Part shown: piece after piece, positions 1-8,748 of the stretch | Layout: each line of letters begins with the position of its first letter | How positions within the stretch are numbered: position 1 is the first letter of the stretch | Source of the DNA: Flavobacteriaceae bacterium | GTDB taxonomy: Bacteria; Bacteroidota; Bacteroidia; Flavobacteriales; Flavobacteriaceae | Direction of reading: 5' to 3' | Assembly (NCBI GenBank): GCA_002746415.1 | Contig: NVXD01000016.1 | Span: 266,015 to 330,014 of the forward strand | DNA length: 64,000 nt | Made by a program: the position numbers and the translations under genes | The notes under the pieces: generated by a model | What the model was told of the DNA's origin: nothing | Databases searched by the model: none | What the model saw: only the letters and a program-made list of their open reading frames with translations

Positions 1-1
1 A

Positions 2-1393
2 GATATTGCCATCATTGGTAAGTTTATTTTTTACTTAATGCCTAATCTAACAGAAAAGGTGTTGCCCCTTACTGTATTATTGTCTTCCATTTTAACATTC
101 GGAACCTTTGCAGAAAACTACGAGTTTGCTGCAATGAAAGCTTCAGGTATTTCTTTGCAAAGAGCCATGTTAAGTCTAATTGTATTTGTGGTTTTCTTAG
201 GGGGGGTTACTTTCGTTTTTGCAAATAGCATCATACCAGCTTCAGAACAAAAAATATACAACTTAAGAAGGAACATTGCCAAGGTAAAGCCTGCTGTCGC
301 AATAGCCGAAGGGGTTTTTAGCGATTTTGAAGGTACTGGAGAAGGCACCAACATCAAAGTAGATCGCAAGTTTGGAGAAAATGATCGGTTTTTAGAGAAT
401 GTCATTATTCACAAAAAAAATAAGAGTAATATTAACACTACCGTCATAAAAGCCAAAACAGGAGAACTTTTGAGTAGTGAGGATTCGGACATTCTTCAGC
501 TCATACTCAGGGATGGCCATTATTATGAGGAAGTAAAATCAAAAGGGCCAAATAAAAAGAATGATGCAAAACATCCTTTTGCCAAAGCATCTTTTGAAAC
601 AAACACAATAAATATTGATCTTTCAGATTTCAACAATGTGGATTTGGAAGAAGAGCGAAACATCAGCACGGATAAAATGAAGAATATCTCGCGTTTATCC
701 AAGGATATAGATTCACTTAGAAAAGATAACATTAGAATTGTTCGATCTTTTTCCAAAAACATCACTAACAGAATGGGTGCCTTTATTCCTATACAAAAAA
801 AAGACACTCTTGTAAAGCCTGGAGATAAGGTGGCTCCACCTATAGACAGTACACAAGTAGCAAAAATACTGGCTGCTAAAAAAACACATAAAGATTCTTT
901 TCCAAACGTTGCCAACCTTTTTAGCCCTTGGCAAAAAAACCAGCTAATAACTAGTGCGAAAAATTCTACCAAGCAAATTATAAGTTCTATTTCTGGAAAA
1001 AAAGATGATTTGGATAGAAGGTATAAAATATACAACCTACACATTTTATCCTTACACAAAAAATATGCATTGGGACTGTCCTGTGTTATACTCTTTTTTG
1101 TTGGCGCACCATTGGGCGCTATAATTAGAAAAGGTGGACTTGGATTGCCAATGGTAATTGCCATTGTCTTATTCCTAACCTACTACTTTATTGGAGTTTT
1201 TGCTGGGAATTATGCCAAAGAAGGCAATATTCACCCCATTCTTGGAGCATGGCTATCCACCCTTATCATGTTACCTTTAAGTATTTATTTAACTAGAAGA
1301 GCAACAGCTGATAGAGGCTTGTCTAATTTTGGAAATATTGTGGATTTCTTTAAGAATATTTTCAAGAGAAAAACGGAAGAATCTACATCATAA
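2..1393 (+). CDS. LptF/LptG (YjgP/YjgQ) family permease, 5' end outside the window
   Basis: Inner-membrane permease subunit of the Lpt ABC machine that extracts lipopolysaccharide and hands it to the periplasmic bridge. The frame is open to the left edge, so the internal ATG at 38 is probably not the start and the first transmembrane helix is missing. What remains has two N-terminal helices, a long periplasmic domain of roughly 270 residues and three C-terminal helices (the last begins near HPILGAWLSTLI), the usual LptF/G layout. It ends in a basic tail. The stop is 8 bases before the ribB-like gene, so the two are probably cotranscribed. LptF and LptG cannot be told apart confidently without the N-terminus. 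Confidence 0.88.
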   Translation, partial: DIAIIGKFIFYLMPNLTEKVLPLTVLLSSILTFGTFAENYEFAAMKASGISLQRAMLSLIVFVVFLGGVTFVFANSIIPASEQKIYNLRRNIAKVKPAVAIAEGVFSDFEGTGEGTNIKVDRKFGENDRFLENVIIHKKNKSNINTTVIKAKTGELLSSEDSDILQLILRDGHYYEEVKSKGPNKKNDAKHPFAKASFETNTINIDLSDFNNVDLEEERNISTDKMKNISRLSKDIDSLRKDNIRIVRSFSKNITNRMGAFIPIQKKDTLVKPGDKVAPPIDSTQVAKILAAKKTHKDSFPNVANLFSPWQKNQLITSAKNSTKQIISSISGKKDDLDRRYKIYNLHILSLHKKYALGLSCVILFFVGAPLGAIIRKGGLGLPMVIAIVLFLTYYFIGVFAGNYAKEGNIHPILGAWLSTLIMLPLSIYLTRRATADRGLSNFGNIVDFFKNIFKRKTEESTS

Positions 1394-1401
1394 CTATACG
1401 T

Positions 1402-2535
1402 ATGGAAAACAACATTCAACTCAACACAATAGAAGAAGCCATAACTGATATAAGGAATGGTAAAGTTATTATTGTGGTTGATGATGAAAATAGGGAAAAT
1501 GAAGGAGATTTTGTTGCCGCGGCTGAATTAGCGACTCCAGAAACAATCAACTTCATGGCTACTCATGGTAAAGGATTGATATGCGCCCCACTTACAGAAA
1601 GCAGGTGTAAAGACTTAGGGCTTCAAATGATGGTGAATAACAATACAGATCCCTTGGAGACTGCTTTTACAGTTTCTGTTGACCTTAGGGGTAATGGTGT
1701 AACTACTGGTATTTCGGCTTCAGACAGAGCAAAGACCGTGCAAGCATTAACCAATATAGATACAAGACCGCATGATTTGGTCAGACCAGGGCATATTTTT
1801 CCCTTGATAGCAAAAGAAGGTGGCGTATTACGCAGAACCGGACATACGGAAGCCGCAATTGATTTTGCAAGATTAGCAGGACTAAAACCTGCAGGGTTCA
1901 TCGTAGAAATCATGAATGATGATGGCTCTATGGCTAGGCTTCCGCAATTGGTGAAGGTTGCTAAGAAGTTTAATTTAAAGATTGTTTCTATAGAAGATTT
2001 GGTTGCTTATAGAATGGAGCATGACAGCCTTATTGAAAAAGCTTCCGACTTTAATATCATTACTCGTTTTGGAAAATTTAGGTTGAGAGCCTATAAGCAA
2101 ACCACAAACAACCATGTACATATTGCGCTCACCAAAGGAGATTGGGGCAAAAATGAAAAAGTACTCACAAGAATAAATTCCACCCTTATTAACAATGATA
2201 TTTTAGGGACATTGACCAACAATCCAGATAAGAAACTGGAAGATATGTTCAACGCCATCAATAAAGAAGGCAAAGGTGCTTTTGTTTTTATCAACCAAGA
2301 ATCTCATTCTCTCAACCTATTGAAGAGATTGACCCAGTTAAAAAAATTGCAGCACGACGATGAATTGGTAAAGGCTCCTAAAATAGATATGGACACCAAA
2401 GATTTTGGTATTGGGGCTCAAATATTACATGACCTTAACATAAGTAAATTGAGGTTGTTGACCAATACCACCCAAACCAAGCGTGTTGGCATTGTTGGTT
2501 ATGGTCTGGAGATTGTGGAATACGTTCCTTATTAA
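1402..2535 (+). CDS. ribB: 3,4-dihydroxy-2-butanone-4-phosphate synthase with degenerate GTP cyclohydrolase II-like domain
   Basis: Riboflavin pathway enzyme converting ribulose 5-phosphate to dihydroxybutanone phosphate. Residues 1-210 hold the DHBP synthase domain, with the acidic metal-binding motif DDENRENEGDF at 27-37 and RTGHTEAAIDFARLAG further on. Residues about 215-377 have the position and length of the GTP cyclohydrolase II domain of RibBA, but I find no zinc-binding cysteine cluster (normally C-x10-C-x-C) and no catalytic Arg/Tyr pattern. The second domain is therefore probably not a cyclohydrolase. The ATG at 1402 follows the permease stop by 8 bases. Such degenerate RibBA-like proteins are known in Bacteroidota; the role of the tail is unknown. 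Confidence 0.92.
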   Translation: MENNIQLNTIEEAITDIRNGKVIIVVDDENRENEGDFVAAAELATPETINFMATHGKGLICAPLTESRCKDLGLQMMVNNNTDPLETAFTVSVDLRGNGVTTGISASDRAKTVQALTNIDTRPHDLVRPGHIFPLIAKEGGVLRRTGHTEAAIDFARLAGLKPAGFIVEIMNDDGSMARLPQLVKVAKKFNLKIVSIEDLVAYRMEHDSLIEKASDFNIITRFGKFRLRAYKQTTNNHVHIALTKGDWGKNEKVLTRINSTLINNDILGTLTNNPDKKLEDMFNAINKEGKGAFVFINQESHSLNLLKRLTQLKKLQHDDELVKAPKIDMDTKDFGIGAQILHDLNISKLRLLTNTTQTKRVGIVGYGLEIVEYVPY

Positions 2536-2594
2536 TACCTCCAATCCTAGCTGTGAAAAGCATGAATGATTCTATTTTGAATCAAAAAACAAGA

Positions 2595-3788
2595 TTAAAC
2601 GAACTGTTTTAGTACTTCAGCCATTTTTTCGGCACGTAATTTAACCTCCTCTTTAGTCCATCCCAACTTGATTAAACAAGAAATATTTCTACCTATCCAA
2701 TGGTCAGACATAGAAAAATCAGCAGTGTTATAATCAGGTAATTGTTCACAGACTTCCTTAGGCAGCTTTCCTAAAGAGGTTAAATTAGTTAAATGCGACC
2801 ATTTTTTATAGTAATGCCAATTGTTATCATACCAATAGAAACAAGCATCCAATCCCGCGACTGATAAGGCATCATGTGCTTTTTTAGCTAGTTCGGCTGT
2901 AGGTAAAGAAAAACTCAGGAAAGAATAATTTTCAACGCCTCCTTTTGGGACTCTTCTAAACGTAATTCCATCTGTATTCCTCAATGCATCCCTTAAAATG
3001 GTATAATGTTCTTCCTGTATGCTTAAAAATTCATCCAAGCGTTCTATTTGAGCTACCCCAACGGCTGCATTCAATTCTGATATTCGATAATTATATCCTA
3101 AAAAAGGATGGTCTTCCGCTCCCCTATTCGTTCCAATATGATCGTGTCCATGATCAGAGTAATGGTCAGCATTCTTATAATATGTTTTATTATTGGTGAT
3201 AATGGCACCACCTTCTCCACAGGTTATGGTTTTCACATAATCAAAAGAAAAACAACCCAAATCCCCATAACTACCTAATGGTTTACCTTGATAACTTCCT
3301 CCTATGGCTTGGCAAGCATCTTCTAACAACAACAATCCATTGGCATTACAAATTGCTTTTAAAGCTTCCAAATCTGCCATGGAACCACACATATGCACTG
3401 GCATCACCACTTTGGTTTTCTTATTAATTGCTTTTTTTACAGCTTCTGGATGCAATGTTAGTGTGTCATCCACATCAACCAAAATGGGAACAGCTCCCAA
3501 TGCTAAAATAGACTCAAAACTAGCCACAAAAGTAAATGTGGGTAGAATAACTTCGTCCCCCGCCCCTACACCGGCACTCGCCAATGCAATGGTTAAAGCC
3601 GCAGTCCCGCTACTGACCAATTGGGTATGTGCAGTTTCCATTCGTTTAGAAATTGCCTTTTCCAGTTCTAAGGCTTTCCAATGACCATTTCTGGCTCCAT
3701 CAAACCCATAGCGCATCAACACACCCGAATCCAACACATCCTGTACTTGTTGTTTCTCTCTATCTCCAAAAAGTTCAAATCCTGGCAT
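2595..3788 (-). CDS. DegT/DnrJ/EryC1/StrS-family PLP aminotransferase
   Basis: PLP-dependent sugar-type aminotransferase of 397 residues. Seen: SSGTAALTIALASAG (cofactor phosphate-binding segment, about 59-73), LLLLEDACQAIGG with the PLP-contacting Asp, and the candidate Schiff-base lysine K186 in SFDYVKTITCGEGGA. The family transaminates keto-sugars for surface polysaccharides or antibiotics. No polysaccharide genes are adjacent, so the substrate cannot be assigned. It is followed on the same strand by the nitroreductase upstream at 4431; the 7-base spacing suggests a shared transcript. Confidence 0.88.
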   Translation of the reverse strand: MPGFELFGDREKQQVQDVLDSGVLMRYGFDGARNGHWKALELEKAISKRMETAHTQLVSSGTAALTIALASAGVGAGDEVILPTFTFVASFESILALGAVPILVDVDDTLTLHPEAVKKAINKKTKVVMPVHMCGSMADLEALKAICNANGLLLLEDACQAIGGSYQGKPLGSYGDLGCFSFDYVKTITCGEGGAIITNNKTYYKNADHYSDHGHDHIGTNRGAEDHPFLGYNYRISELNAAVGVAQIERLDEFLSIQEEHYTILRDALRNTDGITFRRVPKGGVENYSFLSFSLPTAELAKKAHDALSVAGLDACFYWYDNNWHYYKKWSHLTNLTSLGKLPKEVCEQLPDYNTADFSMSDHWIGRNISCLIKLGWTKEEVKLRAEKMAEVLKQFV

Positions 3789-3795
3789 ACTATAT

Positions 3796-4431
3796 CTATG
3801 AAATTTCTATGATACTATCGTTTAGGTTTTTACGTACTTTTTTCAATTCAGCTAGGAGATCATCATCTGCCCTAAACCCAACAGGCAATACCAAGACGGC
3901 TGTTAAATTCTCTTTATCTAATTGAAGTACCTCATTATAACCGTCCGGAATAAACCCTTCCATTGGACAGCTATCAATTTTTTCAATGGCACAAATGGTC
4001 AATAAATTCCCCATAGCAAGATATGCCTGGTTGGTAGCCCATTTATGTATTTCATTGATGCTTTTCTTTGAAAAATCGTTTAACACTCCATTTTTAAATG
4101 GGTCCAAAATCTCATCACTAGTACCCCTTACTTCTTTTACCCTATTAAAATAATTGGCAATGTAAGCACCATCAATATTTTTTTCAATACAAATGACCAA
4201 AACGTGAGAGGCCTGATGCACTTGCTTTTGATTATAGGAATGTGCAATCAATTTTTCCTGCACTTCTTTATTTTGAATAACAACCATTTTTATTGGTTGC
4301 AATCCATATGAGGTAGCCGTAAGATTAAAGGCCTCTTTTAACCTTTCAATTTTGGAGTCTGATACTATTTTTTCAGAATCAAATTTCTTAACGGCATAAC
4401 GCCATTCTAAGTCTTTAATGCTGTCTGCCAT
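3796..4431 (-). CDS. NAD(P)H-dependent FMN oxidoreductase, nitroreductase family
   Basis: A 211-residue protein of the NfsB/FRase I type. The N-terminal RYAVKKFDSEK, the SYGLQP segment, the central NQAYLAMGNLLTICAIEKIDSCPMEG and the C-terminal LPVGFRADDD are hallmarks of FMN-binding nitroreductases that reduce nitro compounds or quinones in the cytoplasm. The start ATG is 2 bases from the stop of the TauE/SafE gene that precedes it, and its stop is 7 bases before the aminotransferase, so a three-gene leftward operon is likely. The physiological substrate is unknown. Confidence 0.9.
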   Translation of the reverse strand: MADSIKDLEWRYAVKKFDSEKIVSDSKIERLKEAFNLTATSYGLQPIKMVVIQNKEVQEKLIAHSYNQKQVHQASHVLVICIEKNIDGAYIANYFNRVKEVRGTSDEILDPFKNGVLNDFSKKSINEIHKWATNQAYLAMGNLLTICAIEKIDSCPMEGFIPDGYNEVLQLDKENLTAVLVLPVGFRADDDLLAELKKVRKNLNDSIIEIS

Positions 4432-4433
4432 AC

Positions 4434-5192
4434 TTAAACTTTAAAAAACCACAATTTTACTGCCATTACAATGACCATTATTATCAATACTTTTTTCACA
4501 TAACCGTCTCCCTTTCCTACAGATACTCTACTGGACACCCATGCTCCAGAACCGTTCCCAATTGCTAAAATAAGTCCTACCTTCCAATTTACATCATCAT
4601 TCAAGGCAAAGACTACTAATGCAGATATGGTATAAATAAAAACTACAGTCACTTTAGTCGCGTTGACTCTTACCAAAGACATGTGGTTAAGAAAGTGCAA
4701 AATTAAGATAATCATAAAACCTATGCCAATATTTATGAATCCTCCATAAATCCCTAAAACAAAAAATATTAGAATCCCTAGCCACAGGTGTTTTCCTGTA
4801 GTTCTTTCTATTAGTTCCTCCGCTTTAATTTTTGGCATAAAAGAAATTACAAAAATTATACCCACCATAATTATGGCTAATATTTTATTAAATAAATCCC
4901 CATCTATATCCACAGCAATTTTAGCACCAATAATTGCCCCGAATAAGGCAGAAATGCCCAGATATATGTTGAATGGAAAGGTAGAAACTCCTTTGCTTTT
5001 AAAACCAGCTGTCGCCATTGCTGTTTGCACGAGTATGGCAATCCTATTGGTGCCATTTGCCACATTAGGTGGAAGTCCTAAAAAAATGAGTATTGGTAAG
5101 GATATTACCGAAGCGCCACCGGCAATGGTATTTATAAACCCTACAACAAAACCCACGACTATCAGTAGTATATAATGCCACCATTCTTCCAT
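4434..5192 (-). CDS. TauE/SafE-family sulfite/anion exporter-like permease
   Basis: Integral membrane protein of 252 residues with about eight hydrophobic segments. The N-terminal VGFVVGFINTIAGGASVISLP and the second half GIYGGFINIGIGF match the duplicated half-repeats of the TauE/SafE family, which exports sulfite, sulfoacetate or related organic anions. I chose the ATG at 5192. The open frame continues upstream to 5399, but that extension runs through the tRNA-Ser gene antisense and is not plausible coding. First gene of the leftward set with the nitroreductase and aminotransferase. Substrate not inferable. Confidence 0.87.
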   Translation of the reverse strand: MEEWWHYILLIVVGFVVGFINTIAGGASVISLPILIFLGLPPNVANGTNRIAILVQTAMATAGFKSKGVSTFPFNIYLGISALFGAIIGAKIAVDIDGDLFNKILAIIMVGIIFVISFMPKIKAEELIERTTGKHLWLGILIFFVLGIYGGFINIGIGFMIILILHFLNHMSLVRVNATKVTVVFIYTISALVVFALNDDVNWKVGLILAIGNGSGAWVSSRVSVGKGDGYVKKVLIIMVIVMAVKLWFFKV

Positions 5193-5299
5193 AAAACAAA
5201 AATAAGGGCAAAATAGAGATAAGGATGCACAAATTCTTAAATAAAACAGTGAAAAAATTTTATGAAAATAAAAAAGGATACTATATTTGCACCCGCTAA

Positions 5300-5384
5300 G
5301 GAGAATTGGCAGAGTGGTCGAATGCGGCAGTCTTGAAAACTGTTGAGGGTCACACCTCCGGGGGTTCGAATCCCTCATTCTCCG
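5300..5384 (+). tRNA. tRNA-Ser (anticodon TGA)
   Basis: An 85-nt class II cloverleaf. The acceptor strands GGAGAAT and ATTCTCC pair perfectly, the T arm is GGGGG-TTCGAAT-CCCTC, and a long variable arm is present as expected for tRNA-Ser. The anticodon loop CTTGAAA gives TGA at 5334-5336. No CCA is encoded. A terminator hairpin follows within 12 bases. It overlaps the spurious 5' extension of the TauE/SafE frame on the other strand. Confidence 0.97.
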
Positions 5385-5394
5385 CAAAAGGAAA

Positions 5395-5420
5395 TCCACA
5401 ACGTAAGTTGTGGGTTTTTT
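5395..5420 (+). terminator. Rho-independent terminator of tRNA-Ser
   Basis: Perfect 7-bp stem CCACAAC (5396-5402) with GTTGTGG (5407-5413), a 4-base loop, then a T tract. It directly follows the tRNA-Ser. Confidence 0.88.
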
Positions 5421-5719
5421 ATTTTTATGAACAAATGCAAATTATTTCAACTTTGAAATAGAAATAATAAACAAATCCGTTTAAAACCTTGCCTAGGCGA
5501 GCCATGATTAGTGACATCATCACTATCTCAACCTAGTGTTTTTTCAAAATCACCTTAAACTCAAGATATAAAAGCTATTGATCAAAATTGCTTTGGACAA
5601 GGATAATTACAATTTGTCCTACAAAAACAACAATTGGGACATTACAATTTCCACTCCTAGACAAATCGTAACATCTTTGTACTATAATTAAATAATAAAC
5701 AACATTAAAATATAATAAT

Positions 5720-5833
5720 ATGAAAGCATCTAACACTAGAACAACAACAGAGTCAAAAACAGGACAATACTTTTCATCATTTAGACAAAGCAAAAGAGTG
5801 CAATGGGCTCAATATAGAAATTACAACCGCTAA
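5720..5833 (+). CDS. Possible 37-residue basic peptide
   Basis: An isolated small frame starting MKASNTRTTTESK and ending QWAQYRNYNR, rich in Ser/Thr/Arg/Gln. A TAnnTTTG-like element (CATCTTTG, 5669-5676) lies about 45 bases upstream and a strong terminator lies about 90 bases downstream, so the locus has the frame of a short transcript between tRNA-Ser and the terminator. I recognise no family. It could equally be a non-coding RNA or chance. Position bias and codon choice look compatible with flavobacterial coding, but the frame is too short to judge. Confidence 0.3.
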   Translation: MKASNTRTTTESKTGQYFSSFRQSKRVQWAQYRNYNR

Positions 5834-5920
5834 TCATTTTTTACAACAATCACTAAGCAGCGTAGCTAATTAATTGTCAAGACTAAACAAATTAATGGAT
5901 AGTTATCAATTCTCCACAAA

Positions 5921-5956
5921 AAGAAACCCACAACCTAGGTTGTGGGTTTCTTTTTC
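5921..5956. terminator. Bidirectional Rho-independent terminator
   Basis: A 14-bp perfect stem: AAGAAACCCACAAC (5921-5934) pairs with GTTGTGGGTTTCTT (5939-5952) around a CTAG loop, with A and T runs on the two sides. It can stop rightward transcripts from the 5.7-kb locus and leftward transcripts of the lipoprotein gene that ends at 5996. Confidence 0.9.
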
Positions 5957-5995
5957 GTATAACTCTATTGGATTAAGTTACTAAATCAGTTCTAA

Positions 5996-6769
5996 TCACC
6001 CAATACTACATGGAGTAAGATCACCGCTTGGAACGCAAAATCCATTAGGACACAAAGTTAAACCAGGACAACAAACACTAGTTTCATTAACCATAACTAA
6101 ATCATTTGGAATAATTCCTAGACCAGGATAAAGATGGGATGGAATGTCGTCCCAATTTCCATACCATTTGAGATTTATATCAGGAAAGCTTGGTATTAAC
6201 ATCACCCATTCATCAAGGTTTGTTCCAACACAACCACAAGATGTGGTTCGAAATACAGTAGCCGCCCATGGACCTCCTTTAACAGTACAAAAAAGAGGAT
6301 TGGCAATGTTTTGATTATTTAGGGTTGACAATTTATAGTATTGTACTGGAGGGAAATCTAATTTTTCCTTTTCAAGATTACCGTTTCCTGAAGATGCTGC
6401 TATAGCCATTTTAAGCACTTGATTGTCGGGAGCATTGTTTGGATAACAAACAACCAATGGATATGTAACTTGGGTATAATATTTAGTAGTTGTAGTTCTA
6501 CTTGTTGGGCAATGTTGTGGGGAATTAGGATCAACTGGTGTATTGGGATTTTCTGGCACTGTAACCTTTGGTGCCACAAGGGTTATAATGGGTTCTGTCT
6601 TTGATTGTATTAATTTTCCATTTTTAGCTAATTCCTCCAATGGCAATTCTGGAAGTTGATTAATTAGAGGTGCATCTTCTTGTTTAGATTGACAGCCAAG
6701 TATTACAATGTTCAAAATAAACACCAAGCTAATAAGAGCTAAACTTCTAAGGTTGATTTTTGTTTTCAT
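5996..6769 (-). CDS. Unknown cysteine-containing lipoprotein
   Basis: A 257-residue predicted lipoprotein: a basic N-terminus, hydrophobic segment LALISLVFILNIVILGC and lipobox cysteine at 26, followed by a Pro/Thr-rich linker (about 60-90). The remainder contains paired cysteines, including TSCGCVG and a C-terminal cluster CCPGLTLCPNGFCVPSG, suggesting disulfides or metal binding in an exported domain. I recognise no family. The next gene upstream on the strand is a small membrane protein at 6836-7051; they may share a transcript. Cysteine spacing in the tail is reminiscent of small disulfide-rich extracellular modules, but this is only a resemblance. Confidence 0.72.
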   Translation of the reverse strand: MKTKINLRSLALISLVFILNIVILGCQSKQEDAPLINQLPELPLEELAKNGKLIQSKTEPIITLVAPKVTVPENPNTPVDPNSPQHCPTSRTTTTKYYTQVTYPLVVCYPNNAPDNQVLKMAIAASSGNGNLEKEKLDFPPVQYYKLSTLNNQNIANPLFCTVKGGPWAATVFRTTSCGCVGTNLDEWVMLIPSFPDINLKWYGNWDDIPSHLYPGLGIIPNDLVMVNETSVCCPGLTLCPNGFCVPSGDLTPCSIG

Positions 6770-6835
6770 ACAAATTGGTATTTGTTAAAATATATTTATT
6801 TCAATTAAATGGGGGCATAATGGATTATATTTCTT

Positions 6836-7051
6836 TTAATCATATAAAAGAGCACCGTTGAGTCGTTTCGTAGCATCATCTGGGTGTTTTGCAATACAAT
6901 CGCCTAGACAAGTTAGCTCTATATCGGTATAAATAAGGTTAGTAGGAGCTGCTAACTTAGGTTTTACAAACCAACCGACTACCGTTCCTATTAAAAAGAC
7001 CACCAACAATTTAACATAAAACCCTCTAATGTGTTTTGAAGTAGTTTCCAT
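6836..7051 (-). CDS. Small single-pass membrane protein, unknown
   Basis: A 71-residue protein with one hydrophobic helix (about 12-27, VKLLVVFLIGTVVGWFV) and a short outward or periplasmic tail containing CLGDC, a CxxxC pair. No family recognised. It lies 66 bases upstream of the lipoprotein at 5996-6769 on the same strand, and both encode cysteine pairs in the exported part, so a joint role is possible. The start ATG at 7051 is the only in-frame ATG before the helix. Confidence 0.6.
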   Translation of the reverse strand: METTSKHIRGFYVKLLVVFLIGTVVGWFVKPKLAAPTNLIYTDIELTCLGDCIAKHPDDATKRLNGALLYD

Positions 7052-7415
7052 AATATGAAGTTATAAACGTTAGACTTTTATTGATCGATAAAACGTTAAA
7101 GGGAACCTTAGACATTTTAGAACATATTCTACGCCTTAACAAGGAGGGAAATACTTTTATGATGAAAAACTACAAAAGTTTAGGGCTTCATTATTTGAAC
7201 TTGTGCCGTTTGCTTATAATACTGTACGGATTGTAGATGAAATTGTGTTCTTAGAATAGGATAAGAATTATTAATGAATTCTTCAGCAAACATCATTTGT
7301 GCAGGGTGTTTGTAATAAATTAGTTCCTAAACCAAAAGATTCCTGCATTTGAAACATCAATTTATAAAATGAAGAAACACAAAATATTTCTTGAAAAAGG
7401 TGCCCGTCTTAGCTC
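7052..7415. other. Gene-poor stretch with a possible coding remnant
   Basis: This 364-base stretch carries no intact gene. On the + strand 7140-7259 is an open stretch of 39 codons without a convincing start. It has a protein-like composition (for example FELVPFAYNTVRIVDEIVF) and ends in TAG. It may be a relic of an older gene. The rest shows no clear promoter or repeat beyond AT-rich DNA downstream of the LytTR gene stop. Confidence 0.3.
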
Positions 7416-8588
7416 TTACAAATTTAGCCACTGCTTAAACTCGGCTGCTTTATTTTTGCTGATGATAATATCTACCTCTGAGTTTGGGTTGACTAGAATT
7501 TTAAGCTGATTGTTGCCATATTTTACAATTTTATCAATACCAGATATAGCAATAATAAACTGTCTGTTAGCCCTATAGAAAAAGGCACTGTCGAGATTAG
7601 AATACAACTCATCCAAGCTTACATTCGTCGTTGAACGTTTGCCATCAAAACATACCACATAAGTAATGGTATGCTCCATATAAATATGGGCTATATCTTC
7701 AGTAGCTATGGGTAACAACTCATTCCTAACATACGTAAGAATTCTTTTTTTATTTTTCTCTTTTTGTTTATCCTTAGGCTGTTCCGGTAGATTTTCACTA
7801 ACTTTTTGCTGATAGTCGCCCACCGCAGCATTTAGCTTAGAAAGATTGATGACCTCATCCTCAAGTTTTTGGTTCTTCAGTTCTAACCTTTTTTCATAGG
7901 CACTACCAATAAGCCTTACCGTAATCACAGAAGCCAGAATAATGATAAAGCCCATAATGAGTAAAATGTTATAGAACTTATTCTTAAGGGCATCTATCTG
8001 CTCTAAAATTTTATTGGTGTTGGCATGGGCCGCAATGATCCAATCAGAATTGGCTACTGGATACAAATAAATCACTTCTGACTCTTGCTCAGAATTCTCA
8101 AAATTTCGCACCCCCCCAGCTTCTTCCTTGTTCTTTAGCAAGATATAAAAGTCATTTGAGTTTAAATCATCTGTAACAGAAGACACAAATGACTGATTAG
8201 GACTAACCAACTGCCCTACTCTTTTTATATCTGGGTGACATACTTCTCTCCCAGACCAATCAAAAACAGATACAAAACCCGTATTAAGATTGGTGCTTTC
8301 AATACTCCTTTGCACATTATGAATCACGGTTTCCTTAGGGATTCCATTTTCTAATTGAAAGCCCATTAAAAAAGCAATTTCCTTTGCTTCTCGCTTACTG
8401 GATTCTAATTGGGTTTCCAATAACTGATTGGCACTTGCTTTTACAAAAAACTGTATAGCGATACTGGCAATCACAATAAATATGACAGATATGGATAGAA
8501 AAGTAAAAAAATAAAGTCGGTCTTTCCTCAAAGCAATGGTATAAAATAATTTTTTAGAAAGCCTAATATAAGTAATTGATTCAAACAA
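7416..8588 (-). CDS. Membrane sensor with Cache-like domain and LytTR DNA-binding domain
   Basis: A 390-residue one-component membrane regulator. The order is cytoplasmic N-terminus, helix 1 (about 25-48), an extracytoplasmic Cache-like sensing domain (about 50-195), helix 2 (about 205-225), a charged coiled-coil stretch rich in Lys/Glu, and a LytTR domain (about 285-390). LytTR signatures seen are YMEHTITYVVCFDGK, LDELYSNLD, FYRANRQFIIAI and IVKYGNNQLKILV. LytTR domains bind paired direct repeats about two helical turns apart. Such an element lies in the divergent promoter region and again at 11.5 kb. The frame begins after an in-frame stop and offers only a TTG at 8588 as a plausible start. 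The ligand is unknown. Confidence 0.85.
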   Translation of the reverse strand: MFESITYIRLSKKLFYTIALRKDRLYFFTFLSISVIFIVIASIAIQFFVKASANQLLETQLESSKREAKEIAFLMGFQLENGIPKETVIHNVQRSIESTNLNTGFVSVFDWSGREVCHPDIKRVGQLVSPNQSFVSSVTDDLNSNDFYILLKNKEEAGGVRNFENSEQESEVIYLYPVANSDWIIAAHANTNKILEQIDALKNKFYNILLIMGFIIILASVITVRLIGSAYEKRLELKNQKLEDEVINLSKLNAAVGDYQQKVSENLPEQPKDKQKEKNKKRILTYVRNELLPIATEDIAHIYMEHTITYVVCFDGKRSTTNVSLDELYSNLDSAFFYRANRQFIIAISGIDKIVKYGNNQLKILVNPNSEVDIIISKNKAAEFKQWLNL

Positions 8589-8640
8589 TATTAGAAATAC
8601 CTACAGCCATAACAATTTTAACAAAACACTTGGTCAAAAA

Positions 8641-8692
8641 AATTCCCTTTTAAAGCCAAATATTCCCTCTCACCAACATTTAGTCTTTATAA
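8641..8692 (+). promoter_or_regulatory. Putative LytTR operator/promoter, copy 1
   Basis: ATTCCC occurs at 8642-8647 and again at 8662-8667, a 20-bp period. It sits within a 52-bp block that matches copy 2 (11502-11553) at 45 positions, including the spacer TTTTAAAGCC and the downstream GTCTTTATAA. It ends 57 bases before the cytochrome gene start. Direct repeats at this spacing fit LytTR dimers. The link to the neighbouring LytTR protein is inferred. Confidence 0.65.
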
Positions 8693-8748
8693 ACCTTTGT
8701 AAAATAGTTGCTTTGGTAATAATTAATAAACACATCAAATTTAAAATT

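Noticed and set aside
5193..5399. N-terminal extension of the TauE/SafE frame
   Set aside because: It is antisense to the tRNA-Ser gene and the family N-terminus begins at 5192.
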